Origin: Apoderus coryli
Taxonomy: Eukaryota; Arthropoda; Insecta; Coleoptera; Attelabidae
Assembly: GCA_911728435.2 (NCBI GenBank)
Contig: OU452203.1
Location: 21,888,134-21,952,133, forward strand
Length of the DNA stretch: 64,000 nt
Direction of reading: 5' to 3'
Shown: positions 34,899 through 46,130 of the stretch, piece after piece
Layout: each line of letters opens with the position of its first letter
How positions within the stretch are numbered: the first letter of the stretch is position 1
Translations under genes and position numbers: made by a program
Notes under the pieces: model-generated
What the model was told of the DNA's origin: nothing
The model's database searches: none
Seen by the model: the letters and a program-made list of their open reading frames with translations, nothing else

Positions 34899-37603
34899 CT
34901 AACGTCTAGAATTATTATATCCGCCCCTACCGCCCATCCTACCACCCCCACTATTATTACTATATCCATTATTATTGTTTCTGTTGTTCATATTTCCGCC
35001 GGCACTAATCCCACCACCCATCATGGGAGGTCGGCCCATCGGACCACTCCCACCACCACCCATTCGCCTTTGTTGTTGTGGAGCACCATTCGACGATCTG
35101 TTATTGTCCTGAGAATACATTTGTTGTTGTGGAGGTAATGAAGCCCTGCCGCCACCGCCGCCTCCACTACCAAACGATGACCGATCCTTCATTTTCTTTT
35201 CTTCCACATTGACTACTGAACCGTTTTTGTCGTCTTTTGGATAGTAGATCGGCTGCAATTAACAAATAAATATCATTTTTTATCTCAACCCCGAACGACC
35301 AACGTCTAATTGGGAGGCCTCAAAGGTAGTCAAAATCATAAATCTCAGCTCCAAGGGCCAAAAATTCCTTGCAAATGACCAAACAAATATAGAAATCTAC
35401 TTACTTTCGCTCTCAAACACCTCTGTACCGATTGATACGAATCGTACGTGACAAATCCATAATTTGGCGGTCCTCGGCCACCACCTTGCTGCATACCTTT
35501 GTTTGAAGCGATGTTGCCTGCTTTACTTAATACTTTCAAATCCAAAACGGCTCCGAAACTGTTAAAAATGTCCCGTAACTCGTCCTCGGTGGCAGCATGT
35601 GGCAAATTACCCACAAATAATTGGAACTGATCATTGACAAAAGTAGAGGACGTCATTGTCGATGAGGGAGCGGTACTGTTGTTCTGGTTGCTGTTTCGAC
35701 GCATTCTATCTGCTTAAAATATTTTTTTAATAAATTTAGGATACACACACATTCTAAATATTTTAATATCTGAGGAAATCTACACATATTAACTACTTAA
35801 AGACGTTTTAAAGATTTAATTACTCATGTACGTAAGTTATTATTGAACTTACCATCTTCACTGTTAATTAACGAACCCCTTCCACCTTTACCACCATCGG
35901 AAGATCGCCCCAATCCTCCGCTTCGTCCATTCCCCATACGAACATTTCCACCACCAATACGTTGCTGCTGATCCCCAAAATGCTGCTGTTGCTGTGGCGG
36001 TGACACTGATCGATTCACTCCATAGGAACTCGACTTTAATAGATACGCGTACGTTTTTGGCTCGTTCGATACTTGCTGCTGCTGAGGAGGCGATTGCTGA
36101 CGTACTGGCAACGCTTCCCCCACACTCTCCTCTTCTTGGCTCAAATCGTTCGCATCATCATTAACAGGAAGTTCCTCTCTCAAACCACTCTCTTGCTGAT
36201 GCGTGGAGATTCCATACTGCATATTATTGTAGATATCCTGCTGTTCTTGTTGTTGTTGTGGAGGCGGTTGTTGCGGTTCAGAAAATTGTTCTACTGGTGC
36301 TGCAGGAATCGTTTGTTGCTGAGCCAAGATGGGTTGTTGTTGTTGGGGAATGATTTGGGGCGTTTGTTGAATTAGTGCTTGCGGCGGCAATTGTGGTTGC
36401 GGGGGTGGTAAAGTTGTGTGTGGTGTTGGAGCAGTAACGCTACCGGTGAGAGTTTGTGGTGGCGGTTGTTGTACTAGTGGTTGTACAGTCGTTGGAGCAA
36501 CAGCTAAAATACAACAAAATAATTTAGAGAAAGGTAACCACATGGAAGTGTCACTAATCATATCAAATTTAGAAGAAAAAGAACCCCACATTTCAACTAA
36601 AAACTCCCCAACTCACCTTGTCCATACACAGCAGCCACATCCTCCGGATGTCCATTCAACCCAACATGAGTCACGGGCAATCCTTGAGGCACTACAACAC
36701 CGGGTACAGCCGCCGGAGGCACGGTTCCTAAAGACACCGCAGCAGCAGAACTTGGATAAAATGGCGCTGCTGTAGGCGTAATTTGAATTTGCTGCTGTTG
36801 TTGTTGCTGCTGGTCTACACAAACTACAACCTGCTCCTGTTGCGGTGTCACTCCACCAACAACTTCCTCTTCGGTTTCAGAACGAGAGTCCTGATCACAT
36901 TCCTCATCGGAGATGATTTCGTCTTGGTAACGGAAGATGTCGTTGTGCACATAGTACTTTTTAGGGCTCTGCGCGGCTAAGACAAAAGTCTGCGTGAAAC
37001 GACGCATCGGCTGACCCGCATTTGACAGCTCGCCTGTCACCTATACACAAAGATAAACAAATATATTAAACTGCAAAAATGAACAACCTATTCCTGTAAA
37101 ATTTATTTCTAAAAATATTTTTATCAAAAACGTGTAGCTCGCACGTTTTTTTTTTTATCCAAGAACGATTCTACCTGCTTTTTACATTTTAAGACAATTT
37201 CTACTACAGAATTCGATGCTTCTAACCACACCACTACATTTTAAGATAAATATAACATACCTGAACAACAACGCCGTTCCCCAAAGTAGATTGAGAATCA
37301 ACTTGGGTAATTTTCGCATGGCAATCGCGAAAATTCAATTGCTGAATCTTGTGATGGATCTCCTTTTGCCCGATAACGGGTTGTGTCTCACGATTCGGGT
37401 GATCTAAGCCCCCATGAACAAAGGAAGACTGATGATTGTAGAACCTAAAGAAATAAATGTATCGTAATAATACAGGTAAAATTAACATGGTTTCAAGTAT
37501 CATACCTGTGCAAATGGTTAGGGGCTTTGTTAAGCAAAGTGTAGTATTGCCTAACGAATTCCCTACCGACGCTTTGGGGCGATGGGGGGGCCTCCATTAC
37601 CAT
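34899..37603 (-). CDS. rin: Rasputin (G3BP), stress-granule RNA-binding protein
   Basis: Six coding exons on the minus strand: 37603-37506, 37444-37261, 37040-36617, 36503-35853, 35709-35405 and 35252-34899, total 2,016 nt and 671 residues. It nucleates stress granules and acts in Ras and Rho-type signalling in flies. Layout: an NTF2-like domain (residues ~10-135, from [20 protein letters not shown] through [20 protein letters not shown]); an acidic segment ([20 protein letters not shown]); a long Gln/Pro-rich linker with an acidic patch ([17 protein letters not shown]); one RRM (~478-565, with [19 protein letters not shown] and YGFVTYD); and a Gly/Arg/Asn-rich tail ([12 protein letters not shown]). 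The N terminus [16 protein letters not shown] matches insect rasputin. It is complete and convergent with trr. Confidence 0.95.
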
Positions 37604-37840
37604 TCCAATGATTTCTGCGTAGTAAACAAACATGTGTAGAGTAATGCACAATTTATGAATAGTATAAAACATATTTTATATAAATTTAATATAGACCATA
37701 GTATATTAATTAATAATTAACTTAATATACATTTTAGTGTGTTTATATTAAAATTACTAATAAAAAAAAAGAATCTTAAAATTACTATTTGTAAAAGTTA
37801 CGACCGTACATACCTGTTTTCAACGGGATTTGAAGAGTTA
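37604..37840 (-). other. Rasputin 5' UTR with a 199-bp intron
   Basis: On the minus strand an upstream noncoding exon ends AAAACAG at 37814, followed by GTATGT. The acceptor TACGCAG ends at 37615, so the ATG-bearing exon begins at 37614, eleven bases before the ATG. The 5' limit of the upstream exon is not determined. Confidence 0.55.
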
Positions 37841-37959
37841 ATATTGATGTTGTTGTAGATTAATTGTTATTTGTGACTTTATTAAAGTTGTAGGTTTCTG
37901 AGTTTATTTAAATTCTGGTTGAATTTAATGTAACAAAAGTATAAAAGTAGTTTTTCTTA

Positions 37960-38460
37960 GGCGATGGTCAGCGACTCTGAACAAATTAAAAATGGCGTAT
38001 TGTGTTTAAGACGCCAGAGCCGTCAAACAAAATTAGTTTTAATCTCGAACCCAGAATCTACTCAGTGCGATGTTGCCATCATATATTTCTATAAATCTAT
38101 TATAATAATTTTATTTCTTGTTAATATAAAAATCATTAGAAGAAATTTAATTATAATTATTTAAGATGGCATAATTTAAAAAATTTTGATTTTTTTTAAT
38201 TTAAATACGATATAAGTATAGCAAGCAAGCCGTCAACAAGATTTAATCTCGAACCCAAAATCAATTCAGTGCGATGTTGTCCCATATATTTCTATAAATT
38301 TATTATACTAAATGTATTTGTTGTTAGTTAATATATTTATTATAACGTAAAAACACTAGAAGAAATTTTATTATAATTATTTATGATGACTTAATTTATA
38401 TAAATTTTGATTTTTTTATATTTAAGTATAGCAAGCCGGCAACATTTGAGCATGGCGTTT
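37960..38460. repeat. Diverged tandem duplication, about 240 bp
   Basis: AATCTCGAACCCAGAATC, TCAGTGCGATGTTG and TAGAAGAAATTTAATTATAA appear in the same order in the first copy (from about 38020) and, slightly changed, in the second (from about 38240). A third partial start (AGCAAGCCGGCAAC) is near 38430. The 66-codon frame across copy one is not coding in copy two. Confidence 0.7.
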
Positions 38461-39578
38461 CATTTACCGGAAGTGGCGTCAAGTTCGAAATATAACTTTA
38501 AAAAAATTTGATGTAATGTTATATTATTATTTATTATGTGGATAATTTATTTTCATGATTTAATATATTAATTACTAATTAATTACTCTCTTTATTCATG
38601 TCTTCTTGTAGCGTACCTCAAACCGTTAATTAGGAGATAATAAAAAAATAGACAAAAAGGCACCAGAAAATTAAACTAGACGGCTACAAAATATTTTTCT
38701 GAGAGTAGGTACTTTAATAAAATTGTTTATGATAAATTTTTACAGCCAATGGAATTACGGAATTTCAGTTAATTTGCACCATTTTTGTAAAAATAATGAA
38801 AATCCCATCAACGTGAAATATCAGCAATTTCTACTATTTGGCTTTCCTTTTATATAAAAGTGTGTGAGAGGTGTGCGGTAAGTGATGATGTCATATCAGC
38901 CTAGTTGACAGTTGGCTGAATTTTTAGAAGACATTGTCCTTTGACCAGATATACCGAGAATAGGGAGAATGAGCTTCGACGAATTCCTTTTTCAGACGAC
39001 CTATGCGTGCCGCCTTTTTCTAGCCACAAACGTCAAAAAATCAAGCCTTTCTAATTTCCCTATATTGTTTGTATTCTGGGTTAGTATTGAAAAAGGTGAC
39101 AATAAATGTTAGACAACACACAACGTAGATGGAAGTGTAAAACAAGATATTTATGTAGTTTGTTGAGCAAACCTGGGTAAGTATGTTATACTACAATAGA
39201 TGAAACAAATACCTATTTTATTACGTTCATTCAAACAATAATTGATGTATTAAAGACTGATAAATATCGCATATCTCCAATATTAAATGTTACCTGAATC
39301 AACACTAGTTTAATTTAATACTTCTGTCCAGTAAATATTAACCTACAATTTATGAACGGCCTCGTGTCATAAAAAGAAGTTTGACCATACCCTGTAAGCC
39401 GAAGCTAGAAGATGGCGGCCTCCGTGATTAGAAAATTTGCGCATGTTGCTGGCATTTTCCCCACTCTCCATATCACTGCACCAAATACATAATTTGACAT
39501 TTCATAATAAAAATAATGATAATTAATAGTCTCACCATTTAATTATTTATCTCTTTTTACAGCTGCTTGTTCAATATA
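38461..39578. other. Intergenic, no gene seen
   Basis: AT-rich. An AAGATGGCGGC motif, which resembles the YY1/Pho consensus, occurs near 39410. No open frame of coding character. Confidence 0.4.
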
Positions 39579-39839
39579 TTCAATAGCAGTGATGTGCAAC
39601 GATTACTTTTTCAAGTATCGAGTAGATACTGATACTTTATATCGGAGTATCAGATACTTTGTATTCGTTACTTAGTAATCATTAATATAAATACCTATAT
39701 GTCATATTGGAAATCGGTTTCTTAACAGAGATAAATACGTGACCAAATAAATGGTTTACTATAAAGTATGAAAATGGAAATGAAATTGGTTGATAAAATA
39801 TAGGATTTTTTAAATAGTATACTCGTCTAAAACTAGAAA

Positions 39840-41726
39840 TTAAAATAAATGCGAATTACCATTTAAAAAAACCACCTTTTCTACATTTTTTGGTGTAAGT
39901 CTACTTCTACGTTCCGAAACCACTTGACCTGCTTTTGAAAACACTCGTTCACTTGGAACAGAAGTTGCTGTTACACCTAAGTATTTTTGTGCCAACTTAG
40001 CTAAATTTGGATACACTGCTTCCCTGGTTTTCCACCATTTGAGAGGGTCATCTTGCCTTTGAATGTTTTGTTCTTCGGCATACTGTTTGCTTTCAATAAT
40101 TGAAGCGGCTACTGTCGATGCGTTTTTTGTAATTTTTGCATCAAAACTTTTCCATATTGAATCCTCCGCAACTTTGTTTTTAGTTTCTGACACTGAGGTT
40201 CTGTCAACTTCGAGAGCTTCATTGTTTTTCTTAATGAGCTTTGACATTTCAGCTATTAGAAGTTCTCTCACTTGAATTATTGCATTCTCATCACTAAAAC
40301 CTTTCTTTTTAAACCGGGGATCCAAGTAGGTTGCTTTCGCAAGTATAACATTATACTCAATACGATGAAATCTCGTTTTTAAGCCCTGTATCAAATTGTC
40401 TTTCAAGCTCGAAGCAGTTTCATCGTCAACCTGAAGGCTACTTAAGAATTGTTTTAAGCTTTCAATCAAGGGTATTATTTTTGAAACACATACATTTTTG
40501 TCAGCACTTAGTTCTCTAGTTACTTCCTCGAAAGGTTTTAAAAGGACACAATATTGTTTTAACACTGACCATTCAACTGCAGTAAGTGCCTCAACAGGGT
40601 TATGCAAAATACCAATAGCTGCTTCAAGTGGTAACTGAACTTCCAAAATTCGGCTGAACATAAAATAGGTTGAATTCCAACGGGTTATAACGTCGTTAAT
40701 TAATTTTAAGGTTTTGCCAATCATCTGCGTTTGCATTTCTTTAAGTTTTTCTGCTGCCGTAGTACTGCGATGAAAATGCTCTACAATTTTCTTTACTTTT
40801 TTCTGCAGTGGTTGTAATAAAATTAGGGAATCTTGAACCACGAGATTTAAAGTATGGGCCAAACATGGTAGATTTGGCCAGCCAGTTAGCTTTATTGCAG
40901 CTGAAATGTTTCTTGCATTGTCAGTTATTACAGCTTCTATTTTATTGGCAATATCCCAGTCTTTTAAAATTTGCAATAACATATTTCTAATATTTTCAGC
41001 TGTATGGCTTTCTTGGAAATGGAAGCAACCCAATAGCAACGATTTTTGTATCCACTCACTATTCACATAATGCGCAGTTACCGCCATGTAGTTTTCAACG
41101 GAACGAGATGTCCAAGTGTCAGATGTGAGAGTTATAAACTCGGCTTCATTCAATAAAGATTTCACATTCAATACAACGTCATCATATTTTTTATTTAGTA
41201 AATCTCGGCTAAAAGTGGTTCTTGATGGTAGTTGATACGAGGGATCTAGGGCAGCTATTAGGGCTTTAAATCCACTATCCTCTACTACAGAAAATGGTTG
41301 TAGATCTTGTAAAATCATATTTAGGACCATTCCATTTAGCATTTTTGTTCGAGATACAGATGCTGGGCGAACAGGAAAAGCGGTAACTTTGGTTTGGGTA
41401 AATTTGCGTGACGGTACTTTTTCGGCATTTCGAGATTGCATTAACGTAATGTTTGTATTACTATCATCTTCTGCTGGATCACGTGAAGGACCTGCTACAG
41501 GTACATCCATAGTCATCCTGGTCGATTGAGACTGTGGATGTTTAGAATCTATATCTTCATGGAGTGTAGTGATATGTTTTGCTTTTAAATGTTTTTGTAA
41601 ATTTGAAGTAGCGCCACCTTTGTAAGAAAACACACTTTTACAAATATCACACTTAGCTTTTTCACTACTAATTACAGTAAAATGTAACCAAACTTTACTT
41701 TTTTTCCTATCAGACATCGCTATCAA
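39840..41726 (-). CDS. hAT transposase with BED zinc finger (ZBED-like), 628 residues
   Basis: One uninterrupted frame. The N terminus has a BED-type zinc finger (residues ~16-50; CDICKSVFSYKGGATSNLQK followed by HLKAKH, giving the Cys-Cys-His-His ligands). An RNase-H-like transposase core follows (LTSDTWTSRSVENYMAVTAH, AVITDNARNISAAIKLTGW, CLAHTLNLVVQDSL). The C-terminal hAT dimerisation region ends the protein (DPLKWWKTREAVYPNLAKLA, TATSVPSERVFSKAGQVVSE). It cuts and pastes the element. MSDRKK, three codons downstream, is an equally plausible start. No stop or frameshift is seen, so it could be functional. Confidence 0.93.
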   Translation of the reverse strand: MIAMSDRKKSKVWLHFTVISSEKAKCDICKSVFSYKGGATSNLQKHLKAKHITTLHEDIDSKHPQSQSTRMTMDVPVAGPSRDPAEDDSNTNITLMQSRNAEKVPSRKFTQTKVTAFPVRPASVSRTKMLNGMVLNMILQDLQPFSVVEDSGFKALIAALDPSYQLPSRTTFSRDLLNKKYDDVVLNVKSLLNEAEFITLTSDTWTSRSVENYMAVTAHYVNSEWIQKSLLLGCFHFQESHTAENIRNMLLQILKDWDIANKIEAVITDNARNISAAIKLTGWPNLPCLAHTLNLVVQDSLILLQPLQKKVKKIVEHFHRSTTAAEKLKEMQTQMIGKTLKLINDVITRWNSTYFMFSRILEVQLPLEAAIGILHNPVEALTAVEWSVLKQYCVLLKPFEEVTRELSADKNVCVSKIIPLIESLKQFLSSLQVDDETASSLKDNLIQGLKTRFHRIEYNVILAKATYLDPRFKKKGFSDENAIIQVRELLIAEMSKLIKKNNEALEVDRTSVSETKNKVAEDSIWKSFDAKITKNASTVAASIIESKQYAEEQNIQRQDDPLKWWKTREAVYPNLAKLAQKYLGVTATSVPSERVFSKAGQVVSERRSRLTPKNVEKVVFLNGNSHLF

Positions 41727-41762
41727 TATTTAAATTGAAATAAAAGATAAAAGGTTTAGAAC

Positions 41763-42196
41763 ACAGATCTAGAAAAGGGGGAGATAAAACTGTTTACATT
41801 TCCAAGCGATCAAACATCATTATTTGCAGATAGCGATAATGCCAAACTTCCGAGGTCATTCCCGCATTGTTTTAAAATACACTATTTTCATACGGCATTT
41901 TTTACCGTTTTAAAGCAAAATATAACTTAGGTGATGGTACTAATTTTTGTGTATTATAAAACGATATACCCAAGATATTTTTTAGTTACTTTTTTATGAA
42001 TTTTAACATATTCAAAACATATTTCACTAAATTATAATTTATTTATGAAGTACACGTGGCAACTCTGTAAAGCAGAGCAACTTGAATAGTACGCGAAGAA
42101 TTTACTATTTCATTCATTTTTGTAATCAGCCGGTAGTTTGAGCTCTGTTGCCAACTATCCTTTGTATTCGTATTTATTTGCTGTTTCTAGATCTGT
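41763..42196. mobile_element. 434-bp inverted-repeat element nested in the hAT transposon
   Basis: Its ends are ACAGATCTAGAAA and the exact reverse complement. The 10-bp sequence GGTTTAGAAC flanks it on both sides (41753-41762 and 42197-42206). A 9-10 bp duplication with short inverted repeats resembles non-autonomous Mutator-like elements. It has no coding capacity. It sits 37 bp upstream of the transposase ATG. Confidence 0.85.
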
Positions 42197-42972
42197 GGTT
42201 TAGAACTACGATGCGACGGGACGCGACGGCTTATTATTATTAGGTGAGACTGGCGAGAGACCGGGAAAAACATTGCATTTTAGTAAGTAATATATACATA
42301 CTAACATGTTATGAAATATTTTAAAAAGTACCTATATGAACTCTTCTGTTATAAAAGTATACCTCGTTTATTTAGTCTAGCTTATGTTTATATTAACAAC
42401 ATTAAGTTAAGTGGTTAGAGGCTTGGAAAAGAACGGAATGTGCGGGAAGCGGCAGTGTAGATCATAGAAAAAATATATAATATATTACTTATCTATGGTG
42501 TAGATATATGCCTTGTAAAGTATACTATACTGAAAATATAAATATAACACTGATTAAACTCCAGTAGTTTAATCCTAAAATATAACTATAGATATTTCTT
42601 ATTACAAACACAACAATAATAAAAGGCCCAATAAATTGCTGAACATAAGATTTATGACGAGTTCGAGCACATTAAAGGGAACCGACAAGGCGCCAAATAT
42701 CACTTATTCAAAATATTAAATAAACAATAGCCGTGCAGTTCATCGCCCCCTGTACAACGCCGCGCAACCAGTACAGTAAGATCCGGTTCCGATTGGTTCA
42801 TCGATGAACTGATACAAGTAAACAGCTGCTGTGTCGAATCTACAACTTTCCTGGCGCGCTACGAATAACGAGTAATCAGTAATCACGTCAAAGGATTCGA
42901 TTACTTCGGATATTCACAAGTATCAGATAAAAAGTATCGAGTAGATACTATTCGCCCACCACTATTCAATAG

Positions 42973-43650
42973 TCGTTATAAACACTCTCACTCATTACCC
43001 TCGTATATTATACTTTGTTCTATTCTCGTGATCCTAATTTTCACACTCGTCTTAATAGCAATCAAATGATCATTACATAATACAACTACTATTTGCCTAT
43101 GGACTGGAAGTTGTAACGTTTGAACTGGTTTAGGCATATGTAAATCACTGATTAAACAGTCTAATCTACTTAATCTATGTGCAAATAAAATACTTCGAAG
43201 CAAGAAGTACTATTACATCAAGTTTCTTCAACAATAGGAAATTTTTACTTCCAGAAAAAAAGTAGAAGAAATTGCAGCATAGCTAAAGCATGACAAAAAG
43301 AGACAATAAAACAATAAATACCAAAAACTAAATTTTTATTAATAATTCGAACACAGAACACTTTTTAAGTCATTAAAAAAAATTGTAACTCCACGTACTC
43401 TTACGTCATTTGTATTATGAAAAAACCTATTTTTTCCCACAAGAAAGCATTTATTAACTCATTTACACAAATCTAAATAAAAGTATTTTAGTCCAAAAAA
43501 CAAAAACACAAAAAAGGCACATTATGCGAAAAAATAGGTCAACATTTTGTACACATTAATCATAACCTAACTTATCAATAGTATTATTATTTATAAACCT
43601 AAAAAATAACATGGAAACGTCAAATCTAAACATACGAAGTTCTATTATTA
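42973..43650. other. Intergenic and H2A.V 3' UTR
   Basis: No gene supported. The minus-strand frame 42988-43203 has no family resemblance. The sequence nearest 43650 is the expected 3' UTR of H2A.V. Confidence 0.5.
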
Positions 43651-44593
43651 TTAGGCCGGTTGGGAATGCGCCCCCTTTTTTCCAATCAACGATTTGTGAA
43701 TGTGCGGAATCACACCTCCTCCAGCTATGGTAGCCTTAATAAGGCTGTCTAACTCTTCGTCTCCTCTGATCGCCAATTGTAAATGACGAGGCGTAATTCT
43801 TTTCACTTTCAAGTCCTTACTCGCATTACCGGCCAATTCCAAAACCTAAAATCAATTATGCGCTTTTACTCAAAATGTACAAAGCCAATCCGGACGTTTT
43901 TAGAACTGCAATTTGTACCACTGAAAATTGTCTACTATTTATCTAACATACCTCGTATGCTACATCATTTTTTACATTTAACAACACTGCCAGAGCTGGG
44001 ATATATATTCAATTATTGTAAATAGTACAATACAAGATCAAACTAAAATACAAATTTTAACCCCGGTATCGAGAGATTTTAAACGAGTTTGTGAGGTAGG
44101 TAATCACTAAATACTTAAAACTTTAATTGATTGATCTAATATTACATTACGGAAAATTTATTTAAATTGAAGGTTGTTTTTCTTTAAAAACTGGAACATT
44201 ATAACATTGTTAAGGATATTCCTTGAAATAAATGATGTTTATCTGAAAATTAAAGTAACTAAACATATAGCAACTAACCTCTGCTGTTAGATATTCTAGA
44301 ATAGCTGCGGAGTACACTGCAGCAGTAGCCCCAACTCTCCCATGGCTTGTGGTACGGTTTTTCAAGTGCCTATGAATTCTACCGACAGGGAACTACAAAA
44401 TAATAAGTAATATAACAGAAGAAATTATTATTTTAACGTAAGAAATCTTACCTGTAGCCCTGCGCGTGCTGATCTGGAGACTGCTTTTGCCTTAGCTTTA
44501 CCACTGTCTTTACCCGCTTTACCACCAGCCTAAAATATTGAAAATTGTTAATAACTGATCTATATGTAATGTAGATTTAATTGCACTAACCAT
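43651..44593 (-). CDS. His2Av: Histone H2A.V / H2A.Z variant
   Basis: Four exons on the minus strand: 44593-44591 (the ATG alone), 44529-44452, 44392-44279 and 43845-43651, total 390 nt and 129 residues. The protein begins [20 protein letters not shown], continues [20 protein letters not shown] and [20 protein letters not shown], and has the H2A.Z-type acidic patch and docking region ([20 protein letters not shown]). This is an H2A.Z-class variant rather than canonical H2A, and unlike canonical histone genes it has introns. The tail ends KKGAHSQPA, much shorter than the Drosophila H2Av tail, but it retains an SQ dipeptide. It replaces H2A at promoters and regulatory nucleosomes. Confidence 0.96.
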
Positions 44594-44695
44594 TTTTTCA
44601 CTTAATTATTAATTAAAACGATAAAAACACTTCACAAACGGTGATGCACAACAAAATGACGCGTCCTCTACGATTTTCAGCTTACACTGACAGAA

Positions 44696-44764
44696 GCGCG
44701 CCAAATTTACCGGTTGTGCCAATGGGGTCGCTGAATCTATATCACGTGAGTGCGATTGACCAAT
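44696..44764 (-). promoter_or_regulatory. H2A.V promoter motifs: E2F-like site, E-box, two CCAAT boxes
   Basis: Upstream of the minus-strand H2A.V ATG (44593). An E2F-like GCGCGCCAAATTT lies at 44696-44708, CCAAT at 44719-44723 and 44760-44764, and a CACGTG E-box at 44743-44748. E2F and CCAAT elements are common in replication-linked promoters; occupancy here is inference. A short plus-strand open frame across this stretch is rejected as coding. Confidence 0.5.
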
Positions 44765-44849
44765 TAGAACACTGGAAAATGACGCTTGCCTTACCCGCCA
44801 TTTTTTTCGCTGTAGCGGTTAAACAGTATTGCCAGGTCTACATGTAGGA

Positions 44850-46130
44850 AGAATACAATACTTATTTCCAAAATAATTTAATAATTTGTTCATGTCATGT
44901 CTGTAAATTTATATGAGATTTTTATAAATTATTAACTAGTTGAGTTTTAGAACCTAGTCCTAGGAGTTTAATTTTGAGGAGGCTAATGAATGTGAAGCAG
45001 CAGTTGCAAATTATGCAGAATTTTGTATGTGCTTTGGCTGGTTAAATGTAATGAATAATTCGTACAAATTGCATGATTTTACTCAATAAACAAATAGGTA
45101 CATATTATATAAAAGCTATTGTCCCCATTCTATGTGCTTTCAAATTTATTTATTATTCGCATTAATATTAGTGCACTATGATAGCTTTGTTCCAACACTT
45201 CAGAAATGTTGTTCTAGGAATGCCCTTAAAATATAAAAATGATTAGTAGATGGATAATGGCGTAGCTAAAAACAATGTTAACCATCCCTAAAATATATCT
45301 GAACTGAAACTATCATGTTGAAAAGAGGAAAAAGTCATTCATAATTCTCTTGACAATTTGGATGAGTTGGCATCACTGAATTTGTCTTGTCTACTGATTT
45401 CCATTTGCAATATAGGTCTCACTGAGTGCAACTTTTGCGTTCCATTTGACCGCACTGGTTGAGGCTTTATAATCCATTTGAAAAGCGAGTGGATAATTTG
45501 GCAATGATAGCACGAGGTACTCGTGCTGCCTGCATTTGAAAAAATTGTTAACGTCTTTTCTTCTCAAAGCCTAAATATAGAAGCACATTAAAGATAACCT
45601 AAATTGTCGGAAAAATAACAAATCATCGTATTCCATTTGAACTGCACTCAAGAACAACTCAGATGTAAAAGATTTCTCTATATGTTACGCCATCTACCGA
45701 CAAGCAGAAAAACTAAAACCGAAGCCCCATGTACCATCGTAGCATTGTCTTAAAAAGACAATGACCGTAGAGATTCGATGGTTGTACTTTTGGGCCATAT
45801 TATTGGAGCTTTTGTTTAACGTTTGAACAAATAATATTAACTAATTTTACATGTCGATATTCTCATGACTAAATTATAGGTACTGAAAGCAGCGTTTTCT
45901 TTTGCATTTGTATTGCATTTTTCGTCAAGTGCGAGCTTTAAACAACATTTTGGATTATCATTTTACATTTTAAGAAAATGAATGTATCACAGAATTTCTT
46001 CTTGGTTTCTTCCATGACAGCGAAATCCATACATATAGTAACACAATTTATTTTTTTCTAATTTTATTACCTACTATTTAAAAAGAATAGATAAACATTT
46101 ATTATAAGGGGATACCTAGATATAGTTATA
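44850..46130. other. Intergenic, no gene seen
   Basis: AT-rich. It contains the third copy of the CATTGTCTT palindrome (45743) and a CTCF-like core at 45688. No coding frame found. Confidence 0.45.
45743..45763. repeat. Third copy of the dispersed palindrome, arms of 9 bp
   Basis: CATTGTCTT, three A residues, then AAGACAATG. Flanking octamers CATCGTAG (45735-45742) and GACCGTAG (45763-45770) match at 6 of 8 positions, in the same register as the perfect duplication around the copy at 5391. Confidence 0.7.

Larger units (their letters stand above)
39587..42964 (-). mobile_element. Complete hAT-superfamily transposon
   Basis: A 3,378-bp element with a perfect 8-bp target duplication, TTCAATAG, at 39579-39586 and 42965-42972. 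The ends are CAGTGATGTGC and, reversed, TAGTGGTGGGC, typical hAT termini. Both subterminal regions carry AAGTATCGAGTAGATACT. Between them lies one long transposase gene on the minus strand. A second element (41763-42196) has inserted just upstream of that gene's start. The intact duplication and open frame suggest a fairly young insertion. Confidence 0.95.

Noticed and set aside
37964..38164. 66-codon plus-strand frame
   Set aside because: It lies in a diverged tandem repeat; the second copy does not keep the frame.
38930..38950. A possible fourth copy of the CATTGTC palindrome
   Set aside because: It reads GACATTGTCCTTTGACCAGA; only one arm is present and no mirror half follows.
44641..44847. 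68-codon plus-strand frame
   Set aside because: It covers the H2A.V promoter, with E2F-like and CCAAT motifs, and shows no protein family.
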